Notes under the pieces: generated by a model
The model's input: the letters and a program-made list of their open reading frames with translations, nothing else
Databases searched by the model: none
What the model was told of the DNA's origin: nothing
Shown here: positions 1 to 7,023 of the stretch, one piece after another
Position numbering within the stretch: the stretch's first letter is position 1
How the letters are laid out: each line of letters begins with the position of its first letter
Made by a program: the position numbers and the translations under genes
Source: Syntrophaceae bacterium
Lineage (GTDB): Bacteria > Desulfobacterota > Syntrophia > Syntrophales > Smithellaceae
NCBI GenBank assembly: GCA_016927935.1
Contig: JAFGLS010000078.1
Coordinates: 1 to 32,853 of the forward strand
DNA length: 32,853 nucleotides
Direction: 5' to 3'

Positions 1-21
1 GGTTATTCGTAACTAAAAAAG

Positions 22-65
22 TGTAAAGGATGTACCCAGTCTAAATTGTAAACGATGTTTTAGTT
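22..65. repeat. Two TGTAAA-type direct repeats, possible IS end
   Basis: Two similar 19-base units lie 25 bases apart: TGTAAAGGATGTACCCAGT at 22-40 and TGTAAACGATGTTTTAGTT at 47-65. Short multiple terminal repeats of this style occur at the ends of IS21-like insertion sequences. No transposase is visible, because the window begins here. This is an inference from resemblance only; it could be the edge or a remnant of an IS lying to the left. Confidence 0.35.
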
Positions 66-70
66 GCACA

Positions 71-150
71 TTATCCCACTCGGCTTCGCCTCGGGGATAA
101 TTCGACCATCAAATTTCAGTGCACTCCGTTTCTGAAATTTGGGTCTCATT
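71..150 (-). repeat. GAGAC double-hairpin repeat, copy a (inverted)
   Basis: Read on the minus strand this copy starts with AATGAGACCCAAATTTCAG. It forms a first hairpin (AAATTTCAG with CTGAAATTT), carries the linker GGTCGAATTATCCC, then forms a second hairpin closed by ATCCC and GGGAT. The same layout recurs at 6867, 6953, 7801, 25341 and 28430. This is the only full copy here in minus orientation. It reads away from the promoter at 164. Confidence 0.75.
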
Positions 151-163
151 AAAACAAAATTTC

Positions 164-192
164 TTGACAGAAGATGGAGATGCTTTTATAGA
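164..192 (+). promoter_or_regulatory. Sigma70-type promoter upstream of the Cys-rich gene
   Basis: TTGACA (164-169), a 17-base spacer and TATAGA (187-192) make a good housekeeping promoter. The preceding TTTC gives TTTCTTGACAG, shared with the promoters at 1059 and 4694. It would drive the 441-614 gene after a leader of roughly 240 bases that includes a palindromic repeat. Confidence 0.6.
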
Positions 193-301
193 GATTTGAG
201 ATTTACAAATAGAGATCTTTGCAAAACTCTGTATTTCTTGTCATTTCGAGGAGTCACGACTCAAAGCACTGCGTATGAGGCTGTGTCATAATAGCAAAGA
301 A

Positions 302-393
302 TGTCATTCCGAATCCCGATGTGTCGGGATGAGGAATCTTAACTCGCTGAATAATATTGAGATCAAGATTTCTCGCTTCGCTTCGAAATGACA
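302..393. repeat. TGTCATTCCGA palindromic intergenic repeat, copy 1
   Basis: The element runs from TGTCATTCCGAA (302-313) to TTCGAAATGACA (382-393). The near-inverted ends enclose GAGGAATCTT and the related AAGATTTCTCGC. A small hairpin, ATCCCGA/TCGGGAT, is inserted near the left end. The flank from 281 (CTGTGTCATAATAGCAAAGA) recurs at 720. Similar TGTCATTCCGA...GAGGAATCT repeats are scattered in many bacterial genomes. No coding role is seen. Confidence 0.65.
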
Positions 394-440
394 AATTTAT
401 AATTATGCAAAGATTTTATAATTACTGATTAGGATTGGCG

Positions 441-614
441 ATGGGTTCAGAAAGAAAATACTGCGCTATCTGCGCCTGGCGGGAAAACTGCCAGAAGAGG
501 TTCAGCATTCCGACGGACGCCCAGGGATGCGTCCGCTGTCCCGATTATTCCCGTGACTTGTCCATTAAGGACAGCCAGATTGACGAGGCCGTGAAGAAAG
601 ACCAGCAGGGCTGA
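441..614 (+). CDS. Small cysteine-rich protein (57 aa), probable metal binder
   Basis: An open frame of 57 codons starts at ATG 441, six bases after AGGA (431-434), and stops at TGA 612-614. Cysteines fall at residues 8, 11, 17, 30 and 33: a CxxC (YCAICAW), a further Cys in ENCQKRF, and a second CxxC (CVRCPDYSRD). The tail is acidic/basic and ends QQG. Its GC content is well above the flanking repeats, as expected for a real gene. The paired CxxC motifs suggest zinc or iron-sulfur binding, which is inference. It resembles small hypothetical proteins of Deltaproteobacteria, from memory and unverified. A promoter lies at 164 and an intrinsic terminator at 939, so it may be monocistronic. A decayed 3' end of a second copy seems to lie at 4722-4743, upstream of argS. 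Function unknown. Confidence 0.75.
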   Translation: MGSERKYCAICAWRENCQKRFSIPTDAQGCVRCPDYSRDLSIKDSQIDEAVKKDQQG

Positions 615-616
615 GG

Positions 617-715
617 ATTTCTTGTCAATTAAATAATAATCAAATTGGCATTTCGACCGAAGGCTATAGTCCAGCTAATGTAGTGCGTCAGAAATAAGCA
701 CTGTCATATCGACCA
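617..715. repeat. Direct repeat A1 of the pilY1-flanking duplication
   Basis: This stretch of about 99 bases, starting TTTCTTGTCAATTAAATAAT, is matched at 4745-4842 with only a few mismatches and a 2-base indel. Shared segments continue in the same order at 796-853/4911-4968, 938-983/5006-5051 and 986-1051/5190-5252. Together they show a duplicated block on both sides of pilY1. Confidence 0.85.
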
Positions 716-735
716 AGAGACTGTGTCACAATAGC

Positions 736-930
736 AAAGACTGTCATTCCGAACGAATGTGAGGAATCTTAAAACACTGAATTTATTGAGATCAAGATTT
801 CTCGCCCCTGCCAATCCCGATGAATCGTGAATTGGCGGGATTGTTCCTCTTGCACTTCGAGCGTCATTACATTCGCTCTCAGTGAGAGTCACGATCGTCC
901 CGACAAGTCGGGACTTCTCGAAATTACACA
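736..930. repeat. TGTCATTCCGA palindromic repeat, copy 2 (expanded)
   Basis: This is a second copy of the element at 302, with the same left flank CTGTGTCACAATAGCAAAGA at 720. It is enlarged by extra hairpins, including a perfect palindrome GTCCCGAC-AA-GTCGGGAC at 897-914. The long minus-strand frame through it (704-931) is made of repeat sequence and is not considered a gene. Confidence 0.6.
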
Positions 931-938
931 ACTTAAAG

Positions 939-983
939 TGACAAGCAGCAAATGATATTTAAAGGCTGCTTGTCATTTTTTTT
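939..983 (+). terminator. Intrinsic terminator (copy A)
   Basis: An 11-bp stem, TGACAAGCAGC (939-949) with GCTGCTTGTCA (965-975), has a 15-base loop and is followed by eight T residues (976-983). It would end the transcript of the Cys-rich gene. The same terminator is present at 5007-5051. Confidence 0.85.
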
Positions 984-997
984 AGTTTGGCCGGATT

Positions 998-1051
998 ATG
1001 AAAAACAAAATAACAAAAATACTGCAATCTGAAATGAAAATCAGTTCATAA
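998..1051 (+). pseudogene. Decayed copy of the argS start
   Basis: CCGGATTATG followed by codons for MKNKITKILQSEMKISS and a TAA (1049-1051) matches the argS beginning at 5202 ([17 protein letters not shown]). The bases are nearly identical up to about codon 6 and diverge afterwards, though hydrophobic positions are kept. Upstream the match continues through TTGGCCGGATTATG. It is a truncated remnant of argS left in copy A of the duplicated block, and no function is proposed. Confidence 0.7.
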
Positions 1052-1058
1052 ATATTTC

Positions 1059-1087
1059 TTGACAGGTGAATGAATTTTATCTATTAT
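1059..1087 (+). promoter_or_regulatory. Sigma70-type promoter of pilY1
   Basis: TTGACA (1059-1064), a 17-base spacer and TATTAT (1082-1087) form a near-consensus promoter. Transcription would start near 1094, leaving a leader of about 310 bases before pilY1. The leader holds a possible short reading frame (1180-1383) and no riboswitch that I can recognise. Confidence 0.7.
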
Positions 1088-1179
1088 AGGCCAGCCTTAA
1101 AAAAAATTTACAGAAACACAGTTTATTAGACCGTAAGTATATGAATTTACTGGCGTAAGTTTGTATCGGGAAGAAAAAA

Positions 1180-1383
1180 ATGAGACTTCCTGTTGCTCAA
1201 AATAAACATTTTATCGTTTACGACCAGTCTTGCCTGATCAGCCTATCCTGTAATAATCAGAATTTGTTTTCAATTATTTCCTGCAAATTGAATGTTGGTT
1301 CACGAATGTTGGCTGAACGCAGGACTTTGGAAGGCGCAGAAACCAACGAGTTTACGCGCTTTGAACCCGTGACTTGTAATTAG
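1180..1383 (+). CDS. Possible 67-aa leader ORF upstream of pilY1
   Basis: ATG 1180 is preceded by GGGAAG (1168-1173) at six bases. The frame ends at TAG 1381-1383, 21 bases before the pilY1 start. The protein has no recognisable domain or signal peptide. It ends FTRFEPVTCN, a Cys near the C-terminus as in some type IV pilin-like proteins. That and its position immediately before pilY1 hint at a degraded minor-pilin tail, but the evidence is weak. It may equally be untranslated leader. Confidence 0.3.
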   Translation: MRLPVAQNKHFIVYDQSCLISLSCNNQNLFSIISCKLNVGSRMLAERRTLEGAETNEFTRFEPVTCN

Positions 1384-1404
1384 GATTTGTTCAAGGAGGT
1401 TATT

Positions 1405-4400
1405 ATGAAAAAACTATCTTTTATGATGTTAATCATATTCATTATGCTGGTATCTTTGGTCTTGCCGGCAGGCACTACCTATGCTGATGAGGAAACAGAT
1501 CCGCCCGTCGGCGATGAATCGGCCACCTTTGCTTCGGTTGCCGCCGATGCCCTCATTGTACTGGATTTATCCGGAAGCATGGCTTTCGGTCCTCCGGGGT
1601 CCAGCGCCTACTACGGCAGCAGCGCTTCCTGTGCTGCGGATACAACTAATTGCACAGGTACAGGTTGTTCGGACGGATTTTGCGGCAGTTCCAAAACAAA
1701 TTGTTCTGTTAATTGTTCCCGTCTGGCTATTGCCAAAAAAGGACTTTTCGGCATTCTGGATGATGACAATAGCAACACTATCGATTCCTCGGACAGCGAC
1801 AGTTTGGGTATCAGAATCGGTTTTATGCGCTTTAAGGCTACTAATCCACCAAGTTGCGACAACGGTAACGACACGTCCGGTAATTATGCATCAGGTGGTA
1901 TCAAACTTATAACAAAAATCAGCGAACTGGGGGAAGACACAGGCACTTCCTATTCCCGGACTTATTGCGGCAATTCAACGTCCTGCGCATCAACCGTCAC
2001 CAGTTGCTCTACAGGCGAATGTATTGCCGGCGAGAATGCCTGCGGCGGCACTCCGCTGGCTTCAGCCCTCAAAGAAGCCAAATCTTATTTGGATGATCAT
2101 AAGAACCAGGACAACGCGAAAGAATGCAGGCAGAAATTCGTGATTTTGCTTACAGACGGCGCCGATACATACGCTTGCGGCGGAGCAGGAAATGAATGTC
2201 AGCAGCACATGTACAAACGGCGCCGTGAGGTAGTGGCTGCTACGGCAGCATTATTCAATGCCGGCTATAAAGTTTTTGTCATCGGCTTTGGCTCAGCCAT
2301 GCCTTCCTATCTGATAAACACTCTGGAATGGGCAGCCTATTACGGAGGGACCGACAATTTATTTGTGCCCAACTCCGGAGACCTGACCGCCTATAATATT
2401 CCCGACAATGAAACATTTCCTGTCGGTGTTTCCAGTTGCGCATCTTCTTCTGACAGCACCGCGGATTGTTGCCGCGACAATAACTCGTCGCATACCTGTG
2501 ACGGTGTGTCCGGATGGACAAGCCAGGAAAACTTTAAAACAACAACAAACGATCCGGGATATCTTGCCCTTTCCGGATACGCTTTTATTGCAACAAATGC
2601 CACTGAGTTAAGTGATGCCCTTAGGGCGGCAATTGCCACCATCAAAGACCAGGCTTACTCATTTACCCGTGTTTCTGTACAAACTATAAGGACACAGTAT
2701 GAAAATTACATTTATGAGGCTTCTTTTCTGCCGTTGATTGACGCTATTAATGATCCTTTCTGGATAGGTTATCTAAAGAGATATTCCTTGAAAGATGACG
2801 GATCCCTTGAAGAGGATTTTGATTGGGACGCCGGAGCAATTCTACGTTCCAGGAGCGGCTCCTCCCGCACAATATATACCTGCAAAGGAGGCAATCGGGT
2901 TTCTTTTAATACGGTCACTGCCGCTGATTTGGGCGTTGATACAGCTGCAGATCCAACCGCAACCAGGAATGGTATTGTCAATTTTATCTACAACGGTGAA
3001 CTGGACACGGCATACGCCCATTATGGATGGAAACTGGGCGACATATTCCATTCTTCTCCGATAAGCATCGGTTCTCCGTCGCCATATTTTAGCGATGTTG
3101 TTGATGAGGGGACGACTCCACAACCGGACGGAACGATTCGTGATGGATTCGATGCCTATCGTGATGCCCATGAAAGAAGTTCAGCCCTCGGCAACAGGCT
3201 GCTGATAGCCGGAGCCAATGACGGCCAGCTTCATGTTTTTAAAACAGGGGAGTCCTCCGCTGACGGCGGAAAAGAACTGTGGAGTTTTATCCCGCCAAAT
3301 CTACTTACCAAACTGCAGGGACTCTATCATACCGAACATCCGACTTCTTTAAGTCATCAATATTTTGTTGACGGACCGGCCACGGCCAGTGATATCTGGA
3401 CAGGGGCAGGTGATGGAAAATCAAAGCTCAGTACCGCATGGAGAGCGTACATGATAATTGGCGAGGGCCGGGGTGGAAGTTCAACTTTGTGGAGTTCATC
3501 TCCGCATTGTGATTCCGGTTTTAATTCTACTTATTCAACCGTTTATAAAAACCACTGCGGATATTACGCCTTTGACGTGACCGAGACTCTGAGCGCACCA
3601 GAATATAAATGGCATTTCGGCGGGACAGCCGGACTGACCGCTACCCAGGGCAATCACCTTGGCCAGCCCTGGTCCAAAATCACCATAGGAAGGGTGTACA
3701 TCAACGGCGATGAAAAATGGGTGGGCTTCACCGCCGGTGGTTTCGCGTCAACAAACTGCAAGACGGCCAATGACTGCTCCGCATGCGACAAGAGGGGCAA
3801 GGGATTTTATGTGATTGACCTGTTGTACGGCACTGTACTCTGGACCTACACTGCCTGCGGGCCGGATGGAATTTTCGATTTCGATAACATGCAATACAGT
3901 CTGGTAACTCAGCCGGCATCAGTGGATTCTGATGATGACGGATTCATTGACACGGTATATGTCCCCGACCTTGGCGGTAATATATGGCGGTTTAAAATGT
4001 GCACAGATGCACAAAAAACCGCCGATGCCAGCTGCGGCATAGGAAGCTGGACCGGCGGAAAGTTCTATGAAGCACAGCCCGGTGTAATCCGGCCGATTTA
4101 TATAAAGCCTACGGTCACACGTACTCTGTACGGCGATTTGTTGGTATATTGGGGCAGCGGTGACGTAACCGATCCCACGGCGGCCAATGCCCAGGAGAAA
4201 ATTTACGCCTGCAAGGACAATGACCGGACAACAACATGGCATCAGAGCGATCTGGAAAATATCACCAGCGGGACCTATGCCGGTAGTAATAACGGATGGT
4301 ATATAAATTTAACAGGCCAGGGCGAGAAGATACTCGCCGACCCGACCGTTTATGCCGATATTGTTTATTTCACCTCCTACACGCCGGGCGATGCCAACGA

Positions 4401-4659
4401 TCCCTGCAACAGAAGCGGTCAATCCAAATTATGGGCGCTTCATTTTCTAACAGGCGCCGGCCAGTTTGAAAACGGTGAGCGTACAACCGACGCGGGCACC
4501 GGCATTGCCTCCGGTCCCGTTGTTTCGGAAAATCCCCATGGTGGAACAAATATTTACGTCACGACCAGCGAGGGTGCTCAGATTAATGTTTTACAGCCTC
4601 CCGACCCGACAGCCAACAGGGCCAATCTGCAGTACTGGCACGACATGCGCGTACAGTAA
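1405..4659 (+). CDS. pilY1: PilY1-like type IV pilus adhesin/assembly protein (1084 aa)
   Basis: The protein is secreted and is likely a tip-associated factor of a type IV pilus. The start chosen is ATG 1405, five bases after AGGAGG (1394-1399); the frame opens at 1387. A signal peptide (MKKLSFMM, hydrophobic core, TYADEE) probably cleaves near residue 28. Residues about 50-440 form a von Willebrand A-like region with the MIDAS motif DLSGS (54-58) and LTDGAD (Asp251), interrupted by cysteine-rich insertions: 19 Cys in the first 365 residues. From about residue 540 comes the PilC/PilY1 beta-propeller (GDIFHSSPISIGSPSPYFSD, then LIAGANDGQLHVF). A calcium-loop-like motif DSDDDGFID lies at 841-849, just before DLGGNIWRF. 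The length is typical for PilY1. No pilin or minor-pilin genes sit beside it, which is unusual because pilY1 normally closes a minor-pilin operon. It stands alone between two copies of a duplicated block. Confidence 0.92.
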   Translation: MKKLSFMMLIIFIMLVSLVLPAGTTYADEETDPPVGDESATFASVAADALIVLDLSGSMAFGPPGSSAYYGSSASCAADTTNCTGTGCSDGFCGSSKTNCSVNCSRLAIAKKGLFGILDDDNSNTIDSSDSDSLGIRIGFMRFKATNPPSCDNGNDTSGNYASGGIKLITKISELGEDTGTSYSRTYCGNSTSCASTVTSCSTGECIAGENACGGTPLASALKEAKSYLDDHKNQDNAKECRQKFVILLTDGADTYACGGAGNECQQHMYKRRREVVAATAALFNAGYKVFVIGFGSAMPSYLINTLEWAAYYGGTDNLFVPNSGDLTAYNIPDNETFPVGVSSCASSSDSTADCCRDNNSSHTCDGVSGWTSQENFKTTTNDPGYLALSGYAFIATNATELSDALRAAIATIKDQAYSFTRVSVQTIRTQYENYIYEASFLPLIDAINDPFWIGYLKRYSLKDDGSLEEDFDWDAGAILRSRSGSSRTIYTCKGGNRVSFNTVTAADLGVDTAADPTATRNGIVNFIYNGELDTAYAHYGWKLGDIFHSSPISIGSPSPYFSDVVDEGTTPQPDGTIRDGFDAYRDAHERSSALGNRLLIAGANDGQLHVFKTGESSADGGKELWSFIPPNLLTKLQGLYHTEHPTSLSHQYFVDGPATASDIWTGAGDGKSKLSTAWRAYMIIGEGRGGSSTLWSSSPHCDSGFNSTYSTVYKNHCGYYAFDVTETLSAPEYKWHFGGTAGLTATQGNHLGQPWSKITIGRVYINGDEKWVGFTAGGFASTNCKTANDCSACDKRGKGFYVIDLLYGTVLWTYTACGPDGIFDFDNMQYSLVTQPASVDSDDDGFIDTVYVPDLGGNIWRFKMCTDAQKTADASCGIGSWTGGKFYEAQPGVIRPIYIKPTVTRTLYGDLLVYWGSGDVTDPTAANAQEKIYACKDNDRTTTWHQSDLENITSGTYAGSNNGWYINLTGQGEKILADPTVYADIVYFTSYTPGDANDPCNRSGQSKLWALHFLTGAGQFENGERTTDAGTGIASGPVVSENPHGGTNIYVTTSEGAQINVLQPPDPTANRANLQYWHDMRVQ

Positions 4660-4693
4660 TTGACCGGGGAGTGATGAATTAGAACAAATTTTC

Positions 4694-4721
4694 TTGACAG
4701 AAAACGTAGATGTTTTATAGA
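4694..4721 (+). promoter_or_regulatory. Promoter copy in duplicated block B
   Basis: TTGACA (4694-4699), a 16-base spacer and TATAGA (4716-4721) match the promoter at 164-192, including the upstream TTTC and the spacer bases GTAGATG (GGAGATG in copy A). In block B most of the Cys-rich gene that should follow is missing. The terminator at 5007 lies between this promoter and argS. Confidence 0.5.
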
Positions 4722-4743
4722 AAAAAAGTCGGCAGGGTTAAGG
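4722..4743 (+). pseudogene. Remnant of the 3' end of a second Cys-rich gene
   Basis: Read in frame to TAA 4741, the bases encode KKSRQG-stop, against KKDQQG-stop at the end of the 441-614 gene. The alignment continues without a gap into the 4745-4842 repeat. The rest of the gene has been deleted between the promoter copy and this remnant. The match is short, so it carries weight only together with the repeat that follows. Confidence 0.45.
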
Positions 4744-4744
4744 G

Positions 4745-4968
4745 TTTCTTGTCAATTACATAATAATCAAATTGGCTTTTCGACCGAAGGATATAGTCCA
4801 GCTAATGTAGTGCGTCAGAAATAAGCTGTCATATCGACCAAAGGGAGATATCTTGTTTTGATTTTTTAAGATTCCTCTTCACTTACGTTCATCGGAATGA
4901 CATCATTTTAAGATTTCTCGCCCCTGCCAATCCCGATGAATCGTGAATTGTCGGAATTGTTCCTCTTC
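4745..4968. repeat. Direct repeat B of the pilY1-flanking duplication
   Basis: 4745-4842 matches 617-715 at about 95 percent, and 4911-4968 matches 796-853 with about two mismatches. Between them a TGTCATTCCGA element is present partly inverted (AAGATTCCTC at 4868, CATCGGAATGACA near 4890). Apart from the promoter and gene remnants before it and the terminator and hairpins after it, I see nothing else in the 540 bases between pilY1 and argS. Confidence 0.8.
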
Positions 4969-5006
4969 CACTTCTTTTATATAAAATATAACAGTTCGAC
5001 TTGCAG

Positions 5007-5051
5007 TGACAAGCAGCAAATGATATTTAAAGGCTGCTTGTCATTTTTTTT
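5007..5051 (+). terminator. Intrinsic terminator (copy B)
   Basis: TGACAAGCAGC (5007-5017) pairs with GCTGCTTGTCA (5033-5043), with the same 15-base loop as copy A and eight T residues (5044-5051). It ends transcription from pilY1 or from the promoter at 4694, so argS should be transcribed from a start after 5051 or by read-through. Confidence 0.85.
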
Positions 5052-5063
5052 AACTTGACAATT

Positions 5064-5201
5064 CCGTCCAGCTTGCTGGACGGTTACCTCATAAGTCATC
5101 TCCCTTGATGGGAGAGGATTAAGGTGAGGGTGAATTGAAATAAGATTTTTAACGTTTGATACCGCCCTGCTTGCAGGGCGGAGGTTCATTTTGACCGGAT
5201 T
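5064..5201 (+). repeat. CTTG-loop double-hairpin element before argS
   Basis: Hairpin 1 is CCGTCCAG-CTTG-CTGGACGG (5064-5083) and hairpin 2 is CCGCCCTG-CTTG-CAGGGCGG (5162-5181). Both have perfect 8-bp stems and a CTTG loop. GGTTACCT follows hairpin 1 and GAGGTTCATTTTGACCGG follows hairpin 2. Between them sits a TCTCCC-TTGAT-GGGAGA hairpin with AAGGTGAGGGTGA, resembling a palindrome common in bacterial genomes. A related pair precedes ffh (8014-8060). G(CUUG)C is a known very stable RNA tetraloop, so an RNA-level role is possible. Confidence 0.65.
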
Positions 5202-6866
5202 ATGAAAAACAAAATAACCAACATACTTAAAAACGCCCTGGAAATTTCTGTTCAGAAAAAACAGCTTCCCGGTTTCTCGCTGCCTTATCTGGAGGTGGAG
5301 CCTCCCGCCAATCCCCGGCACGGCGATTATGCCGCCAATGCCGCCATGATCCTGGCCTCGCAAATCAAGGAAAGTCCGCGCAAAATAGCCCAGCTAATTC
5401 AGGGAAACATCACCGATGATGAAAATATTATCGAAAAAACCAAGATAGACGGACCGGGGTTTATTAATTTTTTTATCAGGGACGATGCCTGGCACAAAGC
5501 CCTGAAAAATATTGAGGAGCAGAAGGAGAAATTCGGCCGCGTTGAGCTGGGGAACGGTAAAAAGGTTCAGGTGGAATTCGTCAGCGCCAATCCCACGGGG
5601 CCGCTGCACATAGGTCACGCGCGCGGAGCCGTTGTCGGCGATGTCCTTGCCCATCTGCTGGCGGCGGTGGGTTACAATGTCTTCAGGGAATATTACATTA
5701 ATGACTACGGAAACCAGATGAACAATCTGGGCAAATCCGTGCTGCTGCGCTACAGGGAGCTCGCCGGTGAGAAAATTGATTTTCCCGATACCTGCTATCG
5801 CGGCGATTATATCAGGGAGATAGCCCGTGACTTTCTTTCCCGCGAAGGGAACAAATATCTTCAAGCCGATGAAGAAAAGACCATCGGCTATTTCACCGAA
5901 ACTGCCGGCCGGTCAATCATGGAAGAAATCAAGACGGATTTAAAGGATTTCGGTGTTACTTTTGACGGGTATTTCAGCGAAAAAGAACTGTATAAGAATA
6001 ACGGCGTGAACAAACTTCTGGAGGAGCTGCAAAAAAGCGGGTTTGTTTATTCCGACGGGGAGACTCTCTGGTTCAGAACAACGTCTTTCGGCGATGAAAA
6101 AGACAGGGTTGTGGTGCGCAAAAACGGCGAGCCGACTTACTTTGCCGCCGATATCGCCTATCATCAGAACAAGTTTTCCCGCGGTTTTGAGATGATTATT
6201 GATGTCTGGGGCGCGGATCATCACGGCTACATGCCCCGGGTGCGGGCGGGAATTCAGGCCCTCGGGTACTCCCAGGACGCTTTGAAGATTATCCTTGTGC
6301 AGCTGGTCAATTTGCTCAGGGGAGGCGCTCCCGCGGCTATGTCCACCCGTTTAGGCGAGTTTGTGACTTTAAGGGAAGTTCTTGATGAAGTGGGACGCGA
6401 CGCCGCCCGCTATAACTTTCTGATGCGCCGCTCAGACAGCCATCTTGATTTTGATCTGGAGCTGGCCAAGAAACAGTCCAGCGAAAATCCTGTTTATTAC
6501 GTGCAGTATGCCCATGCCCGGATTTGCAGCATCATCGGAATGGCCTGCGAACGCCGCGTTGCGTTGCCTCATTACGCTGATATTAATCCGGGTTTGTTGG
6601 AAGAACCCGAAGAAAAAACCTTAATCAAGATGCTGGCTCGCTATCCCGAGATGATTTACGGGGCGGCCAAATCGCTGGAGCCGCACAGGGTTCCCTTTTA
6701 TTTGAATGAACTTGCGGGAATTTTTCATAGCTATTATAATAAACATAAAGTACTTTCCGACGATGAAAAACTGACCGGGGCGAGGCTTTTTCTGACAATG
6801 TCGATAAGAATTGTTCTGCAGAACGCCCTGAATATTTTAGGCGTAAGTGCACCTGAAAAGATGTAG
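5202..6866 (+). CDS. argS: Arginyl-tRNA synthetase (554 aa)
   Basis: Class I synthetase that charges tRNA-Arg with arginine in the cytoplasm. An N-terminal additional domain (about residues 1-105) precedes the Rossmann catalytic core, with the HIGH motif at 136-139 inside [14 protein letters not shown]. The second signature is the MSTR form (380-383, [11 protein letters not shown]) found in many bacterial ArgRS in place of KMSKS. The C-terminal helical anticodon-binding domain starts with [12 protein letters not shown] and follows the class pattern to the end. Length is normal. ATG 5202 has no strong ribosome site (only CCGGATT before it) and follows the CTTG-loop hairpins closely, so initiation may be structure dependent. 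A decayed copy of the first 17 codons lies at 998-1051. Confidence 0.97.
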   Translation: MKNKITNILKNALEISVQKKQLPGFSLPYLEVEPPANPRHGDYAANAAMILASQIKESPRKIAQLIQGNITDDENIIEKTKIDGPGFINFFIRDDAWHKALKNIEEQKEKFGRVELGNGKKVQVEFVSANPTGPLHIGHARGAVVGDVLAHLLAAVGYNVFREYYINDYGNQMNNLGKSVLLRYRELAGEKIDFPDTCYRGDYIREIARDFLSREGNKYLQADEEKTIGYFTETAGRSIMEEIKTDLKDFGVTFDGYFSEKELYKNNGVNKLLEELQKSGFVYSDGETLWFRTTSFGDEKDRVVVRKNGEPTYFAADIAYHQNKFSRGFEMIIDVWGADHHGYMPRVRAGIQALGYSQDALKIILVQLVNLLRGGAPAAMSTRLGEFVTLREVLDEVGRDAARYNFLMRRSDSHLDFDLELAKKQSSENPVYYVQYAHARICSIIGMACERRVALPHYADINPGLLEEPEEKTLIKMLARYPEMIYGAAKSLEPHRVPFYLNELAGIFHSYYNKHKVLSDDEKLTGARLFLTMSIRIVLQNALNILGVSAPEKM

Positions 6867-6952
6867 TGAGTCCCAAATTTCAGAAGCGTAGCGCGCTGAA
6901 ATTTGTTGGACGAACTATCCCCGAAGCGAAGCGGAGCGGGATAGTGAGACTC
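6867..6952 (+). repeat. GAGAC double-hairpin repeat, copy b
   Basis: The element begins immediately after the argS stop (TAG then TGAGTCCCAAATTTCAG). The first stem is AAATTTCAG/CTGAAATTT around a GAAGCGTAGCGCG loop. TTGGACGAACTATCCCC then leads into a second stem closed by GGGATA, ending TGAGACTC. Confidence 0.85.
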
Positions 6953-7006
6953 GATGGGTTAGTCGAATTATCCCCGAAGCGCAGCGACGTGGGATAGTGA
7001 GACTCG
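6953..7006 (+). repeat. GAGAC repeat, copy c (second half only)
   Basis: TTAGTCGAATTATCCCC, the loop GAAGCGCAGCGACGT and GGGATAGTGAGACTCG repeat only the second hairpin of copy b, in tandem with it. The GTG at 6997, which would extend the following gene upstream, lies inside this repeat and is unlikely to be the real start. Confidence 0.8.
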
Positions 7007-7023
7007 TTGAATATAGGAAGTGT

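Noticed and set aside
704-931. Minus-strand 75-codon frame
   Set aside because: It runs entirely through the TGTCATTCCGA repeat and its palindromes; no ribosome site or domain.
1094-1404. c-di-GMP riboswitch in the pilY1 leader
   Set aside because: I looked for the conserved GEMM core and paired elements and did not find them; the leader is left as unexplained.
5394-5864. 156-codon minus-strand frame opposite argS
   Set aside because: Complement of conserved argS codons with no independent signals.
6997-7023. GTG 6997 as start of the SPOR protein
   Set aside because: It lies inside a GAGAC repeat; ATG 7024 has AGGAAG upstream.
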